A stretch of 64,000 nt of DNA, taken from Candidatus Methanogranum gryphiswaldense (lineage in GTDB: Archaea; Thermoplasmatota; Thermoplasmata; Methanomassiliicoccales; Methanomethylophilaceae). A program made the translations under genes and the position numbers. The notes under the pieces were generated by a model. The model was not told where the DNA came from, searched no databases, and was given only the letters and a program-made list of their open reading frames with translations. Below are positions 25,858 to 35,938 of this stretch, in pieces. The DNA lies in the NCBI GenBank assembly GCA_019262145.1, contig CP076745.1, forward strand, positions 989,093-1,053,092, given 5' to 3'. Position 1 is the stretch's first letter, and the number at the start of each line of letters is the position of its first letter.

Positions 25858-27966
25858 TCACTGTGGATTGGGTCCGATGTTGGGCACAATTTCAGAGACC
25901 AGAACGTCGCTTTCTACCTTCTCAGGCTGAACCGTCACAGGCTCCTGTTTGGGAGGCGCAACGTCTTCCTCGTGTTTCTTTACATACTCCACGGGAGGGT
26001 CGATCTTCTTGACATGGGATTTTCCATCCTCTGAAAGGGGAAGAAGCTTCTCCATGTAATCTGTCTTCTTCGGACAATCGATGAATGCGTACTCGATCAC
26101 ATCACGGAAATTGGACACAGTGTAGATCTCCATCGTATCGAAGTACTTCTTCGCCACCATGACATCCTGTGCATTATCCGCTGGAATGATCGCCATCTTT
26201 ATTCCTGCTCTTGCCGCTGCCTCAAGCTTTGCTGTGACGGCACCGACTGGCAGGACCTTTCCCCTGACGTTCAGACTTCCGGTCATTGCCATATCCTGAC
26301 GGATCGGTATGCCTTCCATCGCAGAAAGTATGACAGTGGCCATCGTGATAGATGCGCTGTCTCCTTCTACACCGTCGTATGTTCCCACATACTGCAGGTG
26401 AATATCCATCTCAGATAGGTCCTTGGCAGCGTACTTCTTGATCACTGCTGTGATGTTCTGTACAGCTTCTTTGGCTATGTCACCAAGACGTCCTGTTGCG
26501 ATGAGTTGTCCGCCCTCCTTACGCTGTGCAGGGGTTACCTCTGCAACGATAGGGAGAACTATTCCCGAATACTCTGAAAGTCCTGAATCCGCGCCTATGG
26601 CCGCTAATCCATTGACCGAACCGACGGTCTGTCCTTCGGTATTGAATAGATGGTATGCTTCCATTCCCTCTATCTGACGGTCAGCGATCTGCTGTTCAAG
26701 TCCACGTGCTGAAAGCTTTGCATTCCTGACATCATCTACGGTGACGAATTCCGCGTGCCTGTTTACCGCAAGGTCACCAGCAACACGTATCAATCCTCCA
26801 AGCTCTCTGAGCCTGAGTGTCAATTTGCCCTTTCTGCCTGAACGGCGCTGAGCCTCCTTGATGATCTCTCCCACTGCATATTTATCGAAGTGGGGGATCT
26901 TCTCATCCTTGACGACCTCTTGCGCTACGAATCTTGCCAGCTTCATACGGTTATCCGAAGTGTCCACCATGGTATTGTTCATGAAGACCTCGTATCCGTA
27001 TCCTCTTATCCTGGATCTGAGTGCGGGGTGCATTCCCTGTATTGCATCAAGGTTTCCTGCGCACACCAGGATGAAATCACAAGGTACTGGTTCAGACTTG
27101 ACCAAGGCACCAGAAGACCTCTCGGACTGTCCGGTGATCGACATCTTCTTCTCCTGCATCGCAGTGAGTATTGCCTGCTGTGATTCCATTCTTAAGAGAT
27201 TGATCTCATCGATGAACAGAACTCCTTTGTTGGCCTTGTGTATGTCTCCGGCCTCGAGCCTGTCGTGGGAGGGTGTTTCCAATCCTCCGCTCTGGAAGGG
27301 GTCATGCCTGACATCTCCTAAAAGTGCACCTGCATGGGTACCTGTAGCATCCACGAAAGGTGGCATATCTCCAGGTTCGTGACCCACTAGCACCTTAGGT
27401 ACTATCATGGTCTCGATCTTCTGCCCCATCGGGTTCCTGAACAGCATTATGACTATCATAACACCGAACAAGGCGATTAGCAATACTGTGAAACCGTAAA
27501 GGAATGTTCCTATTATTCCCAAGATTATGATTGCTGCACAGACATAGAGGTACATGGAACTCTTCTGGTTCTTCATGGCCGCTGCCTGTGCCTTCTGTTC
27601 CGCAACTACAGCCTTACCCTTTCCTGCAGGGAAGGTCCTGATTCTGGGTTCGTTAACATCTTCCGGATTGTGGTATGCGACTACGTCCTGAAGATCTTCT
27701 TTGGGAAGATACTCCACCATCGAATTGGCCAGCATCGACTTACCGGTACCTGGCTCTCCAATGAGCATGACGTGTCTTTTCTGGGCCGATGCTTTCTTGA
27801 TGATCTCGACAGCCTCGTCCTGACCGATGACACGGTCGGACATCTTCTTCGGTATCTCAATGTCCTTCGTGGACTTGAAAGCCTGGGCCTCTACCCATTC
27901 CTCGAGAGGTACGGTAGTTGGCTTTTCCTTTGCAACTGATCCTATATTATCCCCTCCATTTATCAT
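25858..27966 (-). CDS. lonB: Archaeal membrane-anchored ATP-dependent protease LonB
   Basis: LonB is the main membrane-bound quality-control protease of archaea. The 702-residue protein has Walker A GEPGTGKS at 70-77, then two adjacent membrane helices inserted in the AAA domain (about 136-176, SSMYLYVCAAIIILGIIGTF onward). Walker B is GVLFIDEINLL. The C-terminal Lon protease domain has the dyad Ser537 in EGDSAS and Lys580 in GAVTAKLEA, 43 residues apart as in the family. The tail after about 640 (VKKHEEDVAPPKQEPVTVQP) is charged, proline-rich and longer than usual. It lies between two genes for exported proteins. Confidence 0.96.
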   Translation of the reverse strand: MINGGDNIGSVAKEKPTTVPLEEWVEAQAFKSTKDIEIPKKMSDRVIGQDEAVEIIKKASAQKRHVMLIGEPGTGKSMLANSMVEYLPKEDLQDVVAYHNPEDVNEPRIRTFPAGKGKAVVAEQKAQAAAMKNQKSSMYLYVCAAIIILGIIGTFLYGFTVLLIALFGVMIVIMLFRNPMGQKIETMIVPKVLVGHEPGDMPPFVDATGTHAGALLGDVRHDPFQSGGLETPSHDRLEAGDIHKANKGVLFIDEINLLRMESQQAILTAMQEKKMSITGQSERSSGALVKSEPVPCDFILVCAGNLDAIQGMHPALRSRIRGYGYEVFMNNTMVDTSDNRMKLARFVAQEVVKDEKIPHFDKYAVGEIIKEAQRRSGRKGKLTLRLRELGGLIRVAGDLAVNRHAEFVTVDDVRNAKLSARGLEQQIADRQIEGMEAYHLFNTEGQTVGSVNGLAAIGADSGLSEYSGIVLPIVAEVTPAQRKEGGQLIATGRLGDIAKEAVQNITAVIKKYAAKDLSEMDIHLQYVGTYDGVEGDSASITMATVILSAMEGIPIRQDMAMTGSLNVRGKVLPVGAVTAKLEAAARAGIKMAIIPADNAQDVMVAKKYFDTMEIYTVSNFRDVIEYAFIDCPKKTDYMEKLLPLSEDGKSHVKKIDPPVEYVKKHEEDVAPPKQEPVTVQPEKVESDVLVSEIVPNIGPNPQ

Positions 27967-27995
27967 TAGTTTGTTCTTGTATATAAAGGTAATTT

Positions 27996-29099
27996 TTACT
28001 TCTTTTTGGCAGCCAATTTCTTTTTATCTTCTCTTACCGCCAATAAGATTCCAACAACGATCGCTAGACCAATCGCTGCCATCAATGCCCACTCAATGTA
28101 TGTGTTCTCATACCACGGATCAGAATCATATTTCGTTTCACTCAAAACAGGATAATCCATCAATACTCCACCATCGGATGTATACAGACCTGCCTGATGA
28201 CTAGAATTGAAACTGTCTGCGGATATCAACATGTAAGCGTTATCCGATGATTTGTTCCATGTTACATCGATCGGATACCAACTTCCATTGCCCATAAGCA
28301 CAACATTCCATGCATGTCCTTCCAACTCAGGGATCGAATACCCGATAATGGTGTAACAATCTATTCCATACTTATCACACAAGGCCTGGAATCCTTTGGA
28401 GAAACCATCACAGACTGCCAACTTGCTTGAGGATACCAGCGCACCGTATGCATCATGTGCATATGGGTCCTCGCTACTGGTACCAGCATTTGGATCGTAT
28501 GTGAGCCTTCCGGTGAGATATGAATTTATGTTCCCGACCATGGTGCGAAGATCGGTACTGCCTACGCTGTACGCTTCTATCGCCTCATCAAGAGCGTCTA
28601 TTTTCTCCTGAAGTTCATTTCTATCGGTGGTAGAGGTATCGTCAGCATAGTTCTCATCGATTATTGCGGTAAGAACCAGTTGCTCCAGACCGATCAATGT
28701 ACCTGTCGTGATGAACGGAAGGGTCTCCTCAGACCATGAGACAGTACTGTCACCCCATGTACAGATCGCCAGCGGGTCATCCATCTCCATGGAATAGTAA
28801 GCTGCCTGAACAATGACCGCTACCTGCTCCATCAAATACTCCTCGGCCGCGGATTCATCCGTGCCTATCTGTGTATAGATGGCATTGGGCAGGTCCACCG
28901 TGACTGTTAGAGTATCAGCTGAATAAGCGTCTATCCCATCATAGACGGCCTTCTCGTTATCACTGAGTTGATCATAGAAAGAGGTGAATGTTGAATCATC
29001 ATCCTCGGCCGTGACCGTACCTACGAATGCACACGTAAAAGATGCGAACATCATCGCAGATATGATAAGAACGGCAAATGCACTGCGTCTATAACTCAT
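27996..29099 (-). CDS. Transglutaminase-like surface protein with C-terminal membrane anchor
   Basis: The 367-residue protein has a signal peptide (MSYRRSAFAVLIISAMMFAS, cleavage near TVTAED), an extracellular domain and a C-terminal helix WALMAAIGLAIVVGILLAV followed by KKK. The transglutaminase-like core has Cys230 in KLAVCDGFSKGF, His262 in EGHAWNVVLM and Asp278 in WYPIDVTW, the papain-like triad. It may crosslink or hydrolyse peptides at the cell surface. ATG 29099 is preceded by GGAAGG; ATG 29111 would add four residues. Its stop is 29 bases before the lonB start, so both could share a transcript. Confidence 0.85.
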   Translation of the reverse strand: MSYRRSAFAVLIISAMMFASFTCAFVGTVTAEDDDSTFTSFYDQLSDNEKAVYDGIDAYSADTLTVTVDLPNAIYTQIGTDESAAEEYLMEQVAVIVQAAYYSMEMDDPLAICTWGDSTVSWSEETLPFITTGTLIGLEQLVLTAIIDENYADDTSTTDRNELQEKIDALDEAIEAYSVGSTDLRTMVGNINSYLTGRLTYDPNAGTSSEDPYAHDAYGALVSSSKLAVCDGFSKGFQALCDKYGIDCYTIIGYSIPELEGHAWNVVLMGNGSWYPIDVTWNKSSDNAYMLISADSFNSSHQAGLYTSDGGVLMDYPVLSETKYDSDPWYENTYIEWALMAAIGLAIVVGILLAVREDKKKLAAKKK

Positions 29100-29393
29100 C
29101 GTACCTTCCATACCTTAATTGTTTATTAACCCTCCCGAGTAAAAAGGAGGTTATAAAGAAAATGGGTACTATATGTGGATTTAATTTACAAAATACGACC
29201 ATTGTTAAGTACAATTGTAAACTTTTAACGTAGGCGAAAGGGTTTAGATCGATGATCGTTTGACATATCACATTAATAAGCAATGCGATATTCACTTCCA
29301 AATGAGATGGTTCATTAAATCCGCCACCCTGATCAACGCATCTGGACGGCTCAATGGAAAGATAATATGAACAATGCCGCATGGAGAACCGTC

Positions 29394-31664
29394 ATGAGAA
29401 TTGAAGAACTTGATATCGTTCCCAAACTGAGGGATGCACTCATCGAAGAGGGATTTGTACAATTGCACCCTCCTCAGGCACAGGCCATACCAATAGCTCT
29501 TTCAGGAAAGAACCTTGTTGCAGCGATACCTACCGCCAGCGGGAAATCCCTGATCGGATTCATACCTGCGATGAACATGGTCCTCACCAAAGGAAGGAAA
29601 GTACTCTACATCGTACCCCTCAAGGCGTTGGCTTCCGAAAAGAAAGAGGACCTCGATAAATTCTCCCACCTTGGGTTCAACGTCATGATGAGCTCCGGTG
29701 ATCTGGACTCTGACGATAACAGACTGAAGGACGCTGACATAATAATAGCGACGTCCGAGAAGGCGGATTCCCTCATACGACATGGAAGCTCATGGATCAA
29801 AGGGGTAGGACTAGTCATTGCCGACGAGATCCATATGATCCATGACCCGGGAAGAGGACCTACGCTTGAGATAACACTCACAAAGATGATCAGAAGAACG
29901 AAGGACCTTCAGGTCATAGCACTTTCAGCTACGATATCCAACTCCGGCGACCTCGCACAATGGCTTGACGCAGAACTCGTGACCAGCGATTGGCGTCCCA
30001 TACCGTTGAGAGAAGGTGTGTATTACAACAGCGAGATAACATTTGACGACCATTCCTCTAAGGACGTCCCGCAGGGGAGTGATCCTATCTGGCAGCTTAT
30101 AAATCAGACCATCTGCGAAGGCGGACAATGTCTTGTTTTCGTCAATATGAGAAGGTCCACCGAATCGCTGGCTGTGAAGTATTCCGACAAGATGAGGAAA
30201 ATATCGGGCATGGAACTCACAGAGGACGAGTTCGAAATGCTCGAAGGAGATGCTGACTCCACCGCACTGGGAAAAAAACTGGCGACCTGCGTCAAATGCG
30301 GCATGGCGTTCCACAATGCGGGACTCACATACAAACAAAGAAAATTCGTAGAGGACAACTTCAAGAATGGAAGGATAAAATGCATCATTGCCACACCTAC
30401 GTTGGCCGCAGGCATCAACTTGCCGGCCAGAAGGGTGATCGTGAGGGACACCTACAGGTTCGAGTCCAATTCCGGTAATGTGCCCATCTCCGTCATGGAG
30501 GTCAAACAGATGTGCGGCCGCGCGGGGAGACCGGGATACGACCCATACGGGGAATCTGTTCTGATCGCCAAGAACTACGATGATTACGAACACCTTATGG
30601 ACGATTATGTCATGCACGAAACTGAGAGGCTGACATCCAAACTCGGAAATGAGAATACATTGAGAAGCCACATTTTAGGTCTCATCGCGACGGGCGATTG
30701 CACATCTGAAGATGACATCGTGCAATTCATGCACGAGACGTTTTACGGCAATACATCTCAACTATATGGAATAGAAAGCGTAGTGGAAAATGTCGTTATG
30801 TTCCTTGCCAAGGAACAGATGGTGGAATGCGTTGGCAATAAGGTCCGTGTCCTGCCGTTCGGAAAAAGGATATCCGATCTGTATATAGACCCTAAATCGG
30901 CAATAATCCTAAGGGATGCGGTCAAGAAGATAGATGAGAAAACAGACGACTTCCTCATACTACATGCAGCGACATCCACCCCTGATGTGCTGGGAATGTA
31001 TCCCAAGAAAGCGGACGAGGACCGCCTTAGCAAGATATCCACGGATTACGACGGAAGATTCCTCGTAGACCCTTACGAGGAAGATGATGAAATGATGTAC
31101 GATTATTTCATGAGCGACCTGAAGACCGCTGTACTTCTGAACGACTGGATCAATGAGATATCAGAAGAAATAATGACAGATACACTCGGCGTCGGACCCG
31201 GCGATATAAGGTCCAGGGTTGACATGACCGAATGGCTGATGTATTCTATGAACGAGATAGCATTCATCTTCAATCCTTCCTCAACAAAGAAGATAAGACC
31301 TTTGCTCACCCGTGTGCGCTACGGTGTGAAACAAGAACTTCTTGAACTTGTATTCTTCAGAGGTGTTGGAAGAGTGAGGGCAAGGACCCTCTTTGAAAAT
31401 GGAATAAAGAGCCAGATGGATGTCCAAAGCATAGAACAAGAAAAACTGGCTGCCATACCTAGAATAGGGCCAGCACTTGCAAGGAGCATGAAGGAACAAT
31501 CCGGCAGTCCTCTGATGCGTGAGATAAAGGTAATATCGACTGAGGATGAAGAAGAAGATATGCTGGAAAAGATGGCTGCCGAACACGGCGAGACCGAAAA
31601 GAAACAAAATGAGACCTCGACCGCCACTGAAAATCAGAAGCAGTCGAAGTTGTTTGATTTTTGA
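29394..31664 (+). CDS. hel308: Hel308-type superfamily 2 DNA helicase
   Basis: Hel308 unwinds lagging-strand templates at stalled forks and is found in archaea and some eukaryotes. The 756-residue protein has the Q-motif region HPPQAQAIPIALSG, Walker A PTASGKS (46-52), DEIH (144-147), LSATISN, and motif VI QMCGRAGRPGYD. After a winged-helix and ratchet domain, the C-terminal helix-hairpin-helix is LLELVFFRGVGRVRARTLFE and AAIPRIGPALARSM. ATG 29394 with GGAG at 29383 was preferred over ATG 29367. The end is convergent with thrC, two bases apart. Confidence 0.94.
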   Translation: MRIEELDIVPKLRDALIEEGFVQLHPPQAQAIPIALSGKNLVAAIPTASGKSLIGFIPAMNMVLTKGRKVLYIVPLKALASEKKEDLDKFSHLGFNVMMSSGDLDSDDNRLKDADIIIATSEKADSLIRHGSSWIKGVGLVIADEIHMIHDPGRGPTLEITLTKMIRRTKDLQVIALSATISNSGDLAQWLDAELVTSDWRPIPLREGVYYNSEITFDDHSSKDVPQGSDPIWQLINQTICEGGQCLVFVNMRRSTESLAVKYSDKMRKISGMELTEDEFEMLEGDADSTALGKKLATCVKCGMAFHNAGLTYKQRKFVEDNFKNGRIKCIIATPTLAAGINLPARRVIVRDTYRFESNSGNVPISVMEVKQMCGRAGRPGYDPYGESVLIAKNYDDYEHLMDDYVMHETERLTSKLGNENTLRSHILGLIATGDCTSEDDIVQFMHETFYGNTSQLYGIESVVENVVMFLAKEQMVECVGNKVRVLPFGKRISDLYIDPKSAIILRDAVKKIDEKTDDFLILHAATSTPDVLGMYPKKADEDRLSKISTDYDGRFLVDPYEEDDEMMYDYFMSDLKTAVLLNDWINEISEEIMTDTLGVGPGDIRSRVDMTEWLMYSMNEIAFIFNPSSTKKIRPLLTRVRYGVKQELLELVFFRGVGRVRARTLFENGIKSQMDVQSIEQEKLAAIPRIGPALARSMKEQSGSPLMREIKVISTEDEEEDMLEKMAAEHGETEKKQNETSTATENQKQSKLFDF

Positions 31665-31666
31665 GT

Positions 31667-32884
31667 TTACAGAGAAAGTATCCTTTCAACATCAGCGACG
31701 GAGTTACCACACTTTATGGGCGAAGGGCTATTCTCAATGATGGTATCTGGGTCTTTCAGACCGTTACCGGTACAGATACAGACTACCTTCTCATCTCTGT
31801 CGATGACCCCGATCTCTCTGAGCTTTTTCAGTCCTGCGATCGAAGCCGCAGATGCTGGTTCCACGCAGACCCCTTCTCTTCTTCCGAGTAGTTTCTGCGC
31901 AGATATTATCTCGGCATCCGTCACGGTTGCCGCGTATCCGCCGGTGTCGTAGATGGCATGTAGTGCCTTCCTTCCGCTGACCGGGTTACCGATCCTGATA
32001 GCGGTGGCTACGGTCTCAGGGTGCTCTTCTGGGATGAAGTCGTGTTTCTTAAGTGCGAATGCTTTAGCAACAGGCGAAGAACCTTCTGCCTGGATACCAG
32101 TCAGCATCGGGACTTTATCTATCCATCCGACCTCTTTCAGCTCGGTGATGGCTTTGTATATGGCCCAAATGTTCGCAGCGTTGCCCACAGGCAATATTAT
32201 CCTGTCTGGCACTTCGTATTGCAACTGGTCGACGATCTCGAACAAAACAGACTTCTGTCCCTCCGGGCGATATGGATTGATTGAATTCAAAAGATACAAT
32301 TTCCTCTCATCGGACATCTTCCTTGCAAGTGCCAGTGCATCATCGAAATTACCATCGATCGACAAGACCTTCGCTCCGAAGAAGAGGGCCTGTGCAAGCT
32401 TTCCTGCAGCTACTTTTCCCGAAGGAAGGAAGACCGCGCATTGTATCCCTGCTTTAGAGGCGTATGCCGCCAATGAAGCTGATGTGTTCCCGGTAGATGC
32501 ACATCCAACTACCTTTGCCCCAAGCTCTTTGGCATGGGATACTCCGATCGTCATACCGCGGTCCTTGAATGAACCTGTGGGGTTGAGGCCTTCGAATTTG
32601 ACGTAAGCCTGTTTTACACCTAACTCCTCGGAGATCGCATCTGTTTTGTACAGAGGGGTTCCGCCTTCCTGGATGGACACCTTGTGCGAAGGATCCACAG
32701 GCATGAATGGCGCGTATCTCCAGACACCGAGGGGGGACTTGTGAAGGTCCTTTGGTTTCATTTCCATCACAGGCTCGAGGTCCATCTTGACGGTCAACAG
32801 ACCGCCACATCTGGGACACTCGTTCTCATAGGGGTCTGCGACCTCTGCGCCGCAGTCCCAACATATAACTTTGTGGTCAGCCAT
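31667..32884 (-). CDS. thrC: Threonine synthase ThrC
   Basis: ThrC converts O-phosphohomoserine to threonine with PLP. The 405-residue protein starts with a zinc ribbon, CWDCGAEVADPYENECPRCG, seen in archaeal forms. The PLP lysine is in NPTGSFKDRGM, and GCASTGNTSASLAAYASKAG binds the phosphate. ATG 32884 lies one base after the thrB stop; the longer open frame upstream overlaps thrB and is unlikely. The order thrB-thrC is a typical two-gene unit. Confidence 0.94.
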   Translation of the reverse strand: MADHKVICWDCGAEVADPYENECPRCGGLLTVKMDLEPVMEMKPKDLHKSPLGVWRYAPFMPVDPSHKVSIQEGGTPLYKTDAISEELGVKQAYVKFEGLNPTGSFKDRGMTIGVSHAKELGAKVVGCASTGNTSASLAAYASKAGIQCAVFLPSGKVAAGKLAQALFFGAKVLSIDGNFDDALALARKMSDERKLYLLNSINPYRPEGQKSVLFEIVDQLQYEVPDRIILPVGNAANIWAIYKAITELKEVGWIDKVPMLTGIQAEGSSPVAKAFALKKHDFIPEEHPETVATAIRIGNPVSGRKALHAIYDTGGYAATVTDAEIISAQKLLGRREGVCVEPASAASIAGLKKLREIGVIDRDEKVVCICTGNGLKDPDTIIENSPSPIKCGNSVADVERILSL

Positions 32885-32885
32885 T

Positions 32886-33824
32886 TTAAAGCCTCTTGCA
32901 ACCGGTACCGCATTCTGTGACCCATGTGTCACACTTCATACCGTTATCACTGTAAAGTTTCTTGATAGCATCGGCGATTATCTCGCCGTTGTGTGTATTC
33001 TTATCATAAAATGTTATGACGCAAGGTCCGGACCCTCCGAGGAAGGATGTCAGAGCACCGTGGGACATCGCAACGCCCTCAGCCTGTTTGAGATAAGGTA
33101 CCAGAGGGACCCTAGCGGGCTCTACTATGATGTCCTTGACCGACCTTCCTATCATACCAAGGTCGCCCGACATCATCGCATATACGAGCGCCGATGCGTT
33201 GCCGATCTGATAGGTCATATCCCTAATGGATACTTCCCTTGGGACCACCTTTCTGGAATCCGCTGTGTAAACTATTATATCAGGAAGTGCAAGCACCACA
33301 CCAAGGTCCTTGGGTGGTTCTATTTTTATGACCTCGAACGGCTCATACGACCTTATTATGGTGAATCCCCCTAAGATGCAGGGAGCTACATTATCTGCAT
33401 GCAGGCCTCCGGATGTTACATCCTCGGCATGGGCAGCACAGAGCACGACCTCTTGTTTGGAGAGTTTTTCACCGCACATTATATTGGCGAGGAAAGCGCC
33501 CCCTCCTGCAGATGCGCCTGAGGAACCTATTCCGCTTCCAGGCCTGATGCCTTTCTTTATCTTTAGTTCGATACCGAAATCTGCATTGCATCTTTTCAGG
33601 ACGGCCTCTGCAGCGATTGCGACAGAGTTCTTTGTTGGGTCTGTAGGTATGTATTCGCTTCCGGGTCCAGATATCTCACTTATGACTATACCGGACTTGA
33701 TCTTTCTGCCCTCGATGATATCGTGGGGCTCCTTCAAGGCCAAACCGAAAATGTCGAAACCGGGTCCGATATTGGACGTTGTTGCAGGCGCTGCGACCTT
33801 TATCCATTCGTCAGTCATGTTCAT
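32886..33824 (-). CDS. thrB: Homoserine kinase ThrB
   Basis: ThrB phosphorylates homoserine, giving the substrate of the next enzyme, ThrC. The 312-residue GHMP kinase has APATTSNIGPGFDIFGLAL at the start, the ATP loop RPGSGIGSSGASAGG, and the C-terminal SHGALTSFLGGSGPCVITFY. A second start at 33818 (MTDEW) is possible. It precedes thrC with a one-base gap. Confidence 0.93.
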   Translation of the reverse strand: MNMTDEWIKVAAPATTSNIGPGFDIFGLALKEPHDIIEGRKIKSGIVISEISGPGSEYIPTDPTKNSVAIAAEAVLKRCNADFGIELKIKKGIRPGSGIGSSGASAGGGAFLANIMCGEKLSKQEVVLCAAHAEDVTSGGLHADNVAPCILGGFTIIRSYEPFEVIKIEPPKDLGVVLALPDIIVYTADSRKVVPREVSIRDMTYQIGNASALVYAMMSGDLGMIGRSVKDIIVEPARVPLVPYLKQAEGVAMSHGALTSFLGGSGPCVITFYDKNTHNGEIIADAIKKLYSDNGMKCDTWVTECGTGCKRL

Positions 33825-33956
33825 GCATTCCTGGTTGTGCGTAAGATTCTTCCCATATAATACTTATCGGAAATGTACATGTGTGAACATCTCATCTTAG
33901 GTTACACATTGAAAATAACATGGATTTGAGGTCTCCAAATTATTTTTCAATTACTC

Positions 33957-34982
33957 TTATCTTTTGACATCCTCACAATCTGCAAGATATCCTTTGATCT
34001 TCGTTATAGGGCCAACGTCCATTGGATCTATATCCAGGATTATAGCCAAACACAAAGACATGTGGTCCCCTATCATCAAAGCGTGAATGCTACGTTCTAA
34101 TACAGTATTGCCATTTATCTCCACTATAACGGGATTCACACCAACATCACTCAATGTCCTTATTGTCGCATTCAACGTGTTAGATACTACACCAGAAAGG
34201 CAATCCTTTATTATTACCGGTACGAACATGCTCCTAACACTGTCACTACACCAACCCACAACCTCATTGTGATTGAATTCGGGTATGACTCCTGAAAAAG
34301 CTATACGCTTGGAATTCTCATTTATCTGCTCTTTCCATCTAAGGGCGATGGCAGAAATATCTGGCACAGAATATATGACTGGAATCTTGTCCTTTATCTT
34401 CTCTGCCGTGTTCCATGAGACGCTATCTTCCAATTCCAACCTCTCTCTGAATTGTTTGAATGTAGGTATAAGTCCAATTATCTCTTTTCTCAATGCTGGC
34501 CCACCAGCATCTTCAATGATGGCCGCCAATATCCCGATGAACCACCCTATTGCACTACGCGGTTGCATCTTTTTACCGCCGATTTTAATGAGATTGTTGC
34601 CATTTAGGATGGATAGCTCTTCGAGTTTACCGCCTGCCGTTATGATGATCATATCCGACTTGTTATCACGAACCATCTCATACATCGCTATTGTCTCAAG
34701 CGTATTGCCTGAATAACTGCAAACAACGTAAAGAGTATCATTATCCGTCCAATGAGGAAGAGCCATTGTCTTGGCCACACTTACGTCTATTTTCGAAGAA
34801 TAATACATAGAATTGGAGATAATCTCCCCGCCGATTGCAGAAGCACCCATACCGCATACGACAATACGTTTGTATTTTCTATCGAGACCAGTATCTACGA
34901 CGATCGCCTCCGAGAGATCTCCAACAAAACCCCTTATCTCACAGCTCATCTGCTCGATATTCTTTGCTTTCTCAAGCCCCAT
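33957..34982 (-). CDS. Bifunctional phosphoglucose/phosphomannose isomerase
   Basis: The 341-residue protein belongs to the archaeal PGI/PMI family, which interconverts fructose-6-phosphate with glucose- or mannose-6-phosphate. Two SIS-type sugar-binding regions are seen: VVCGMGASAIGGEIIS and VVCSYSGNTLETIAMYE in the first, and the family QPRSAIGWFIG between domains. EFNHNEVVGW carries the conserved Glu and His residues of the C-terminal half. It is flanked by intergenic regions on both sides and appears to be a single-gene unit. Confidence 0.88.
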   Translation of the reverse strand: MGLEKAKNIEQMSCEIRGFVGDLSEAIVVDTGLDRKYKRIVVCGMGASAIGGEIISNSMYYSSKIDVSVAKTMALPHWTDNDTLYVVCSYSGNTLETIAMYEMVRDNKSDMIIITAGGKLEELSILNGNNLIKIGGKKMQPRSAIGWFIGILAAIIEDAGGPALRKEIIGLIPTFKQFRERLELEDSVSWNTAEKIKDKIPVIYSVPDISAIALRWKEQINENSKRIAFSGVIPEFNHNEVVGWCSDSVRSMFVPVIIKDCLSGVVSNTLNATIRTLSDVGVNPVIVEINGNTVLERSIHALMIGDHMSLCLAIILDIDPMDVGPITKIKGYLADCEDVKR

Positions 34983-35413
34983 CTTTTTCCCACCTATGTC
35001 GCGACACCATACGGACTATTAACTGTACAGGCAACAAGGTTTATCAATACATCTGAACTATAATTCAGTTATTCTCTGCAATCAACGATCATATTCCGTA
35101 TAACTAAAATATGATAGTTATTAAGTGCACAACGAGACCGTATCTCCATTAAAATGCGGGGTACACAAATACCTGAATCCACATATTTCCAGATATCATC
35201 AGTGTTATTGTCAAAAAACTATCAACGACAACATTATTGACATTGTCCATTCTGGTAATTCCCACCTGCACTATACTACTATCATTAGGTACAGAAGAAT
35301 GCGTCTAAAACAGAATCATCATGTATTGTCATTCTTAAAAGAAAAAAATCGGAAGACTTATTCTGACAGAAATTTCCAAAAAGAAATTAATATTGAATCG
35401 GTCTCTTCTGCCC
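34983..35413. other. AT-rich intergenic region with divergent promoters
   Basis: This 431-base stretch separates the minus-strand isomerase gene and plus-strand cgi121. A plus-strand open frame at 35125-35463 looks spurious: it is compositionally odd and overlaps cgi121 out of frame. AAATTAATAT at 35384-35393 lies 21-30 bases before the cgi121 ATG and is a likely TATA box, giving a leaderless mRNA. I saw no tRNA, repeat or conserved RNA in the rest. Confidence 0.5.
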
Positions 35414-35878
35414 ATGCACAAGATCGTGGTCGTCGGTATAAGAGGCAACGCTTCTTTCGATGATATCGTGTCTCACTTCACATCCATTGGCGGGGATGTT
35501 GTACTTTTTGACCCAGACATGATATGTGGAAAGTCCCACATCATATCTGCTGCGATGCACGCAGAAAGAGCATTCTCACAGGGACATCCGCGCTCGAAGA
35601 ACATCCTTACTGAAACGATACTCTATGCTGCATTTGAAAGGCAGATCGGAAAGGCTATGAAGAAGATGGGGCCCAAACCTGGAAGGAACGAGTATGTTGC
35701 CTGCATCTTCAATGCAGATGTTACCGGCATTGAAAAAATAGGAATGATGCTGGATGACAGCCTGTGTGATATATCTAAAGAAAAGATGAGGAACATAGGC
35801 ATCTCTGTGAACGATGACTTTCCTCTTGAGGACCAGGTATTGGAATCCATCGCGATGGTTGACCTTTTGAAACAATAA
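35414..35878 (+). CDS. cgi121: KEOPS complex subunit Cgi121
   Basis: Cgi121 binds the tRNA 3' end and recruits it to KEOPS for t6A synthesis. The 154-residue protein begins MHKIVVVGIRGNASFDD and has the family block LFDPDMICGKSHIISAAMHAERAF, then NILTETILYAAFERQIGKAM and YVACIFNADVTGIEKIG. ATG 35414 follows a TATA-like element at leaderless spacing; the open frame begins at 35393. Pcc1 of the same complex is at 10251, in another operon. Confidence 0.85.
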   Translation: MHKIVVVGIRGNASFDDIVSHFTSIGGDVVLFDPDMICGKSHIISAAMHAERAFSQGHPRSKNILTETILYAAFERQIGKAMKKMGPKPGRNEYVACIFNADVTGIEKIGMMLDDSLCDISKEKMRNIGISVNDDFPLEDQVLESIAMVDLLKQ

Positions 35879-35912
35879 GTGTCCTGAAAAATTAAATGAA
35901 TTATATTAAAGT

Positions 35913-35934
35913 GATCGGGGCTTCCGCCCCGATC
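35913..35934. terminator. Stem-loop between cgi121 and the mevalonate operon
   Basis: A 9-base perfect GC-rich stem, GATCGGGGC and GCCCCGATC, with a TTCC loop sits 4 bases beyond the end of the DUF35 gene and 34 bases beyond cgi121. The minus-strand sequence after the stem is T-rich (to 35885). It probably ends the minus-strand operon and may act in both directions. Confidence 0.6.
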
Positions 35935-35938
35935 GGTT

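Noticed and set aside
29089-29382. Minus-strand open frame of 97 codons between the transglutaminase gene and hel308
   Set aside because: Overlaps the start of the transglutaminase gene and its promoter region; no protein features.
35125-35463. Plus-strand open frame of 112 codons before cgi121
   Set aside because: Rich in His, Tyr and Arg with no hydrophobic core, and overlaps cgi121 out of frame; it looks like chance in AT-rich DNA.
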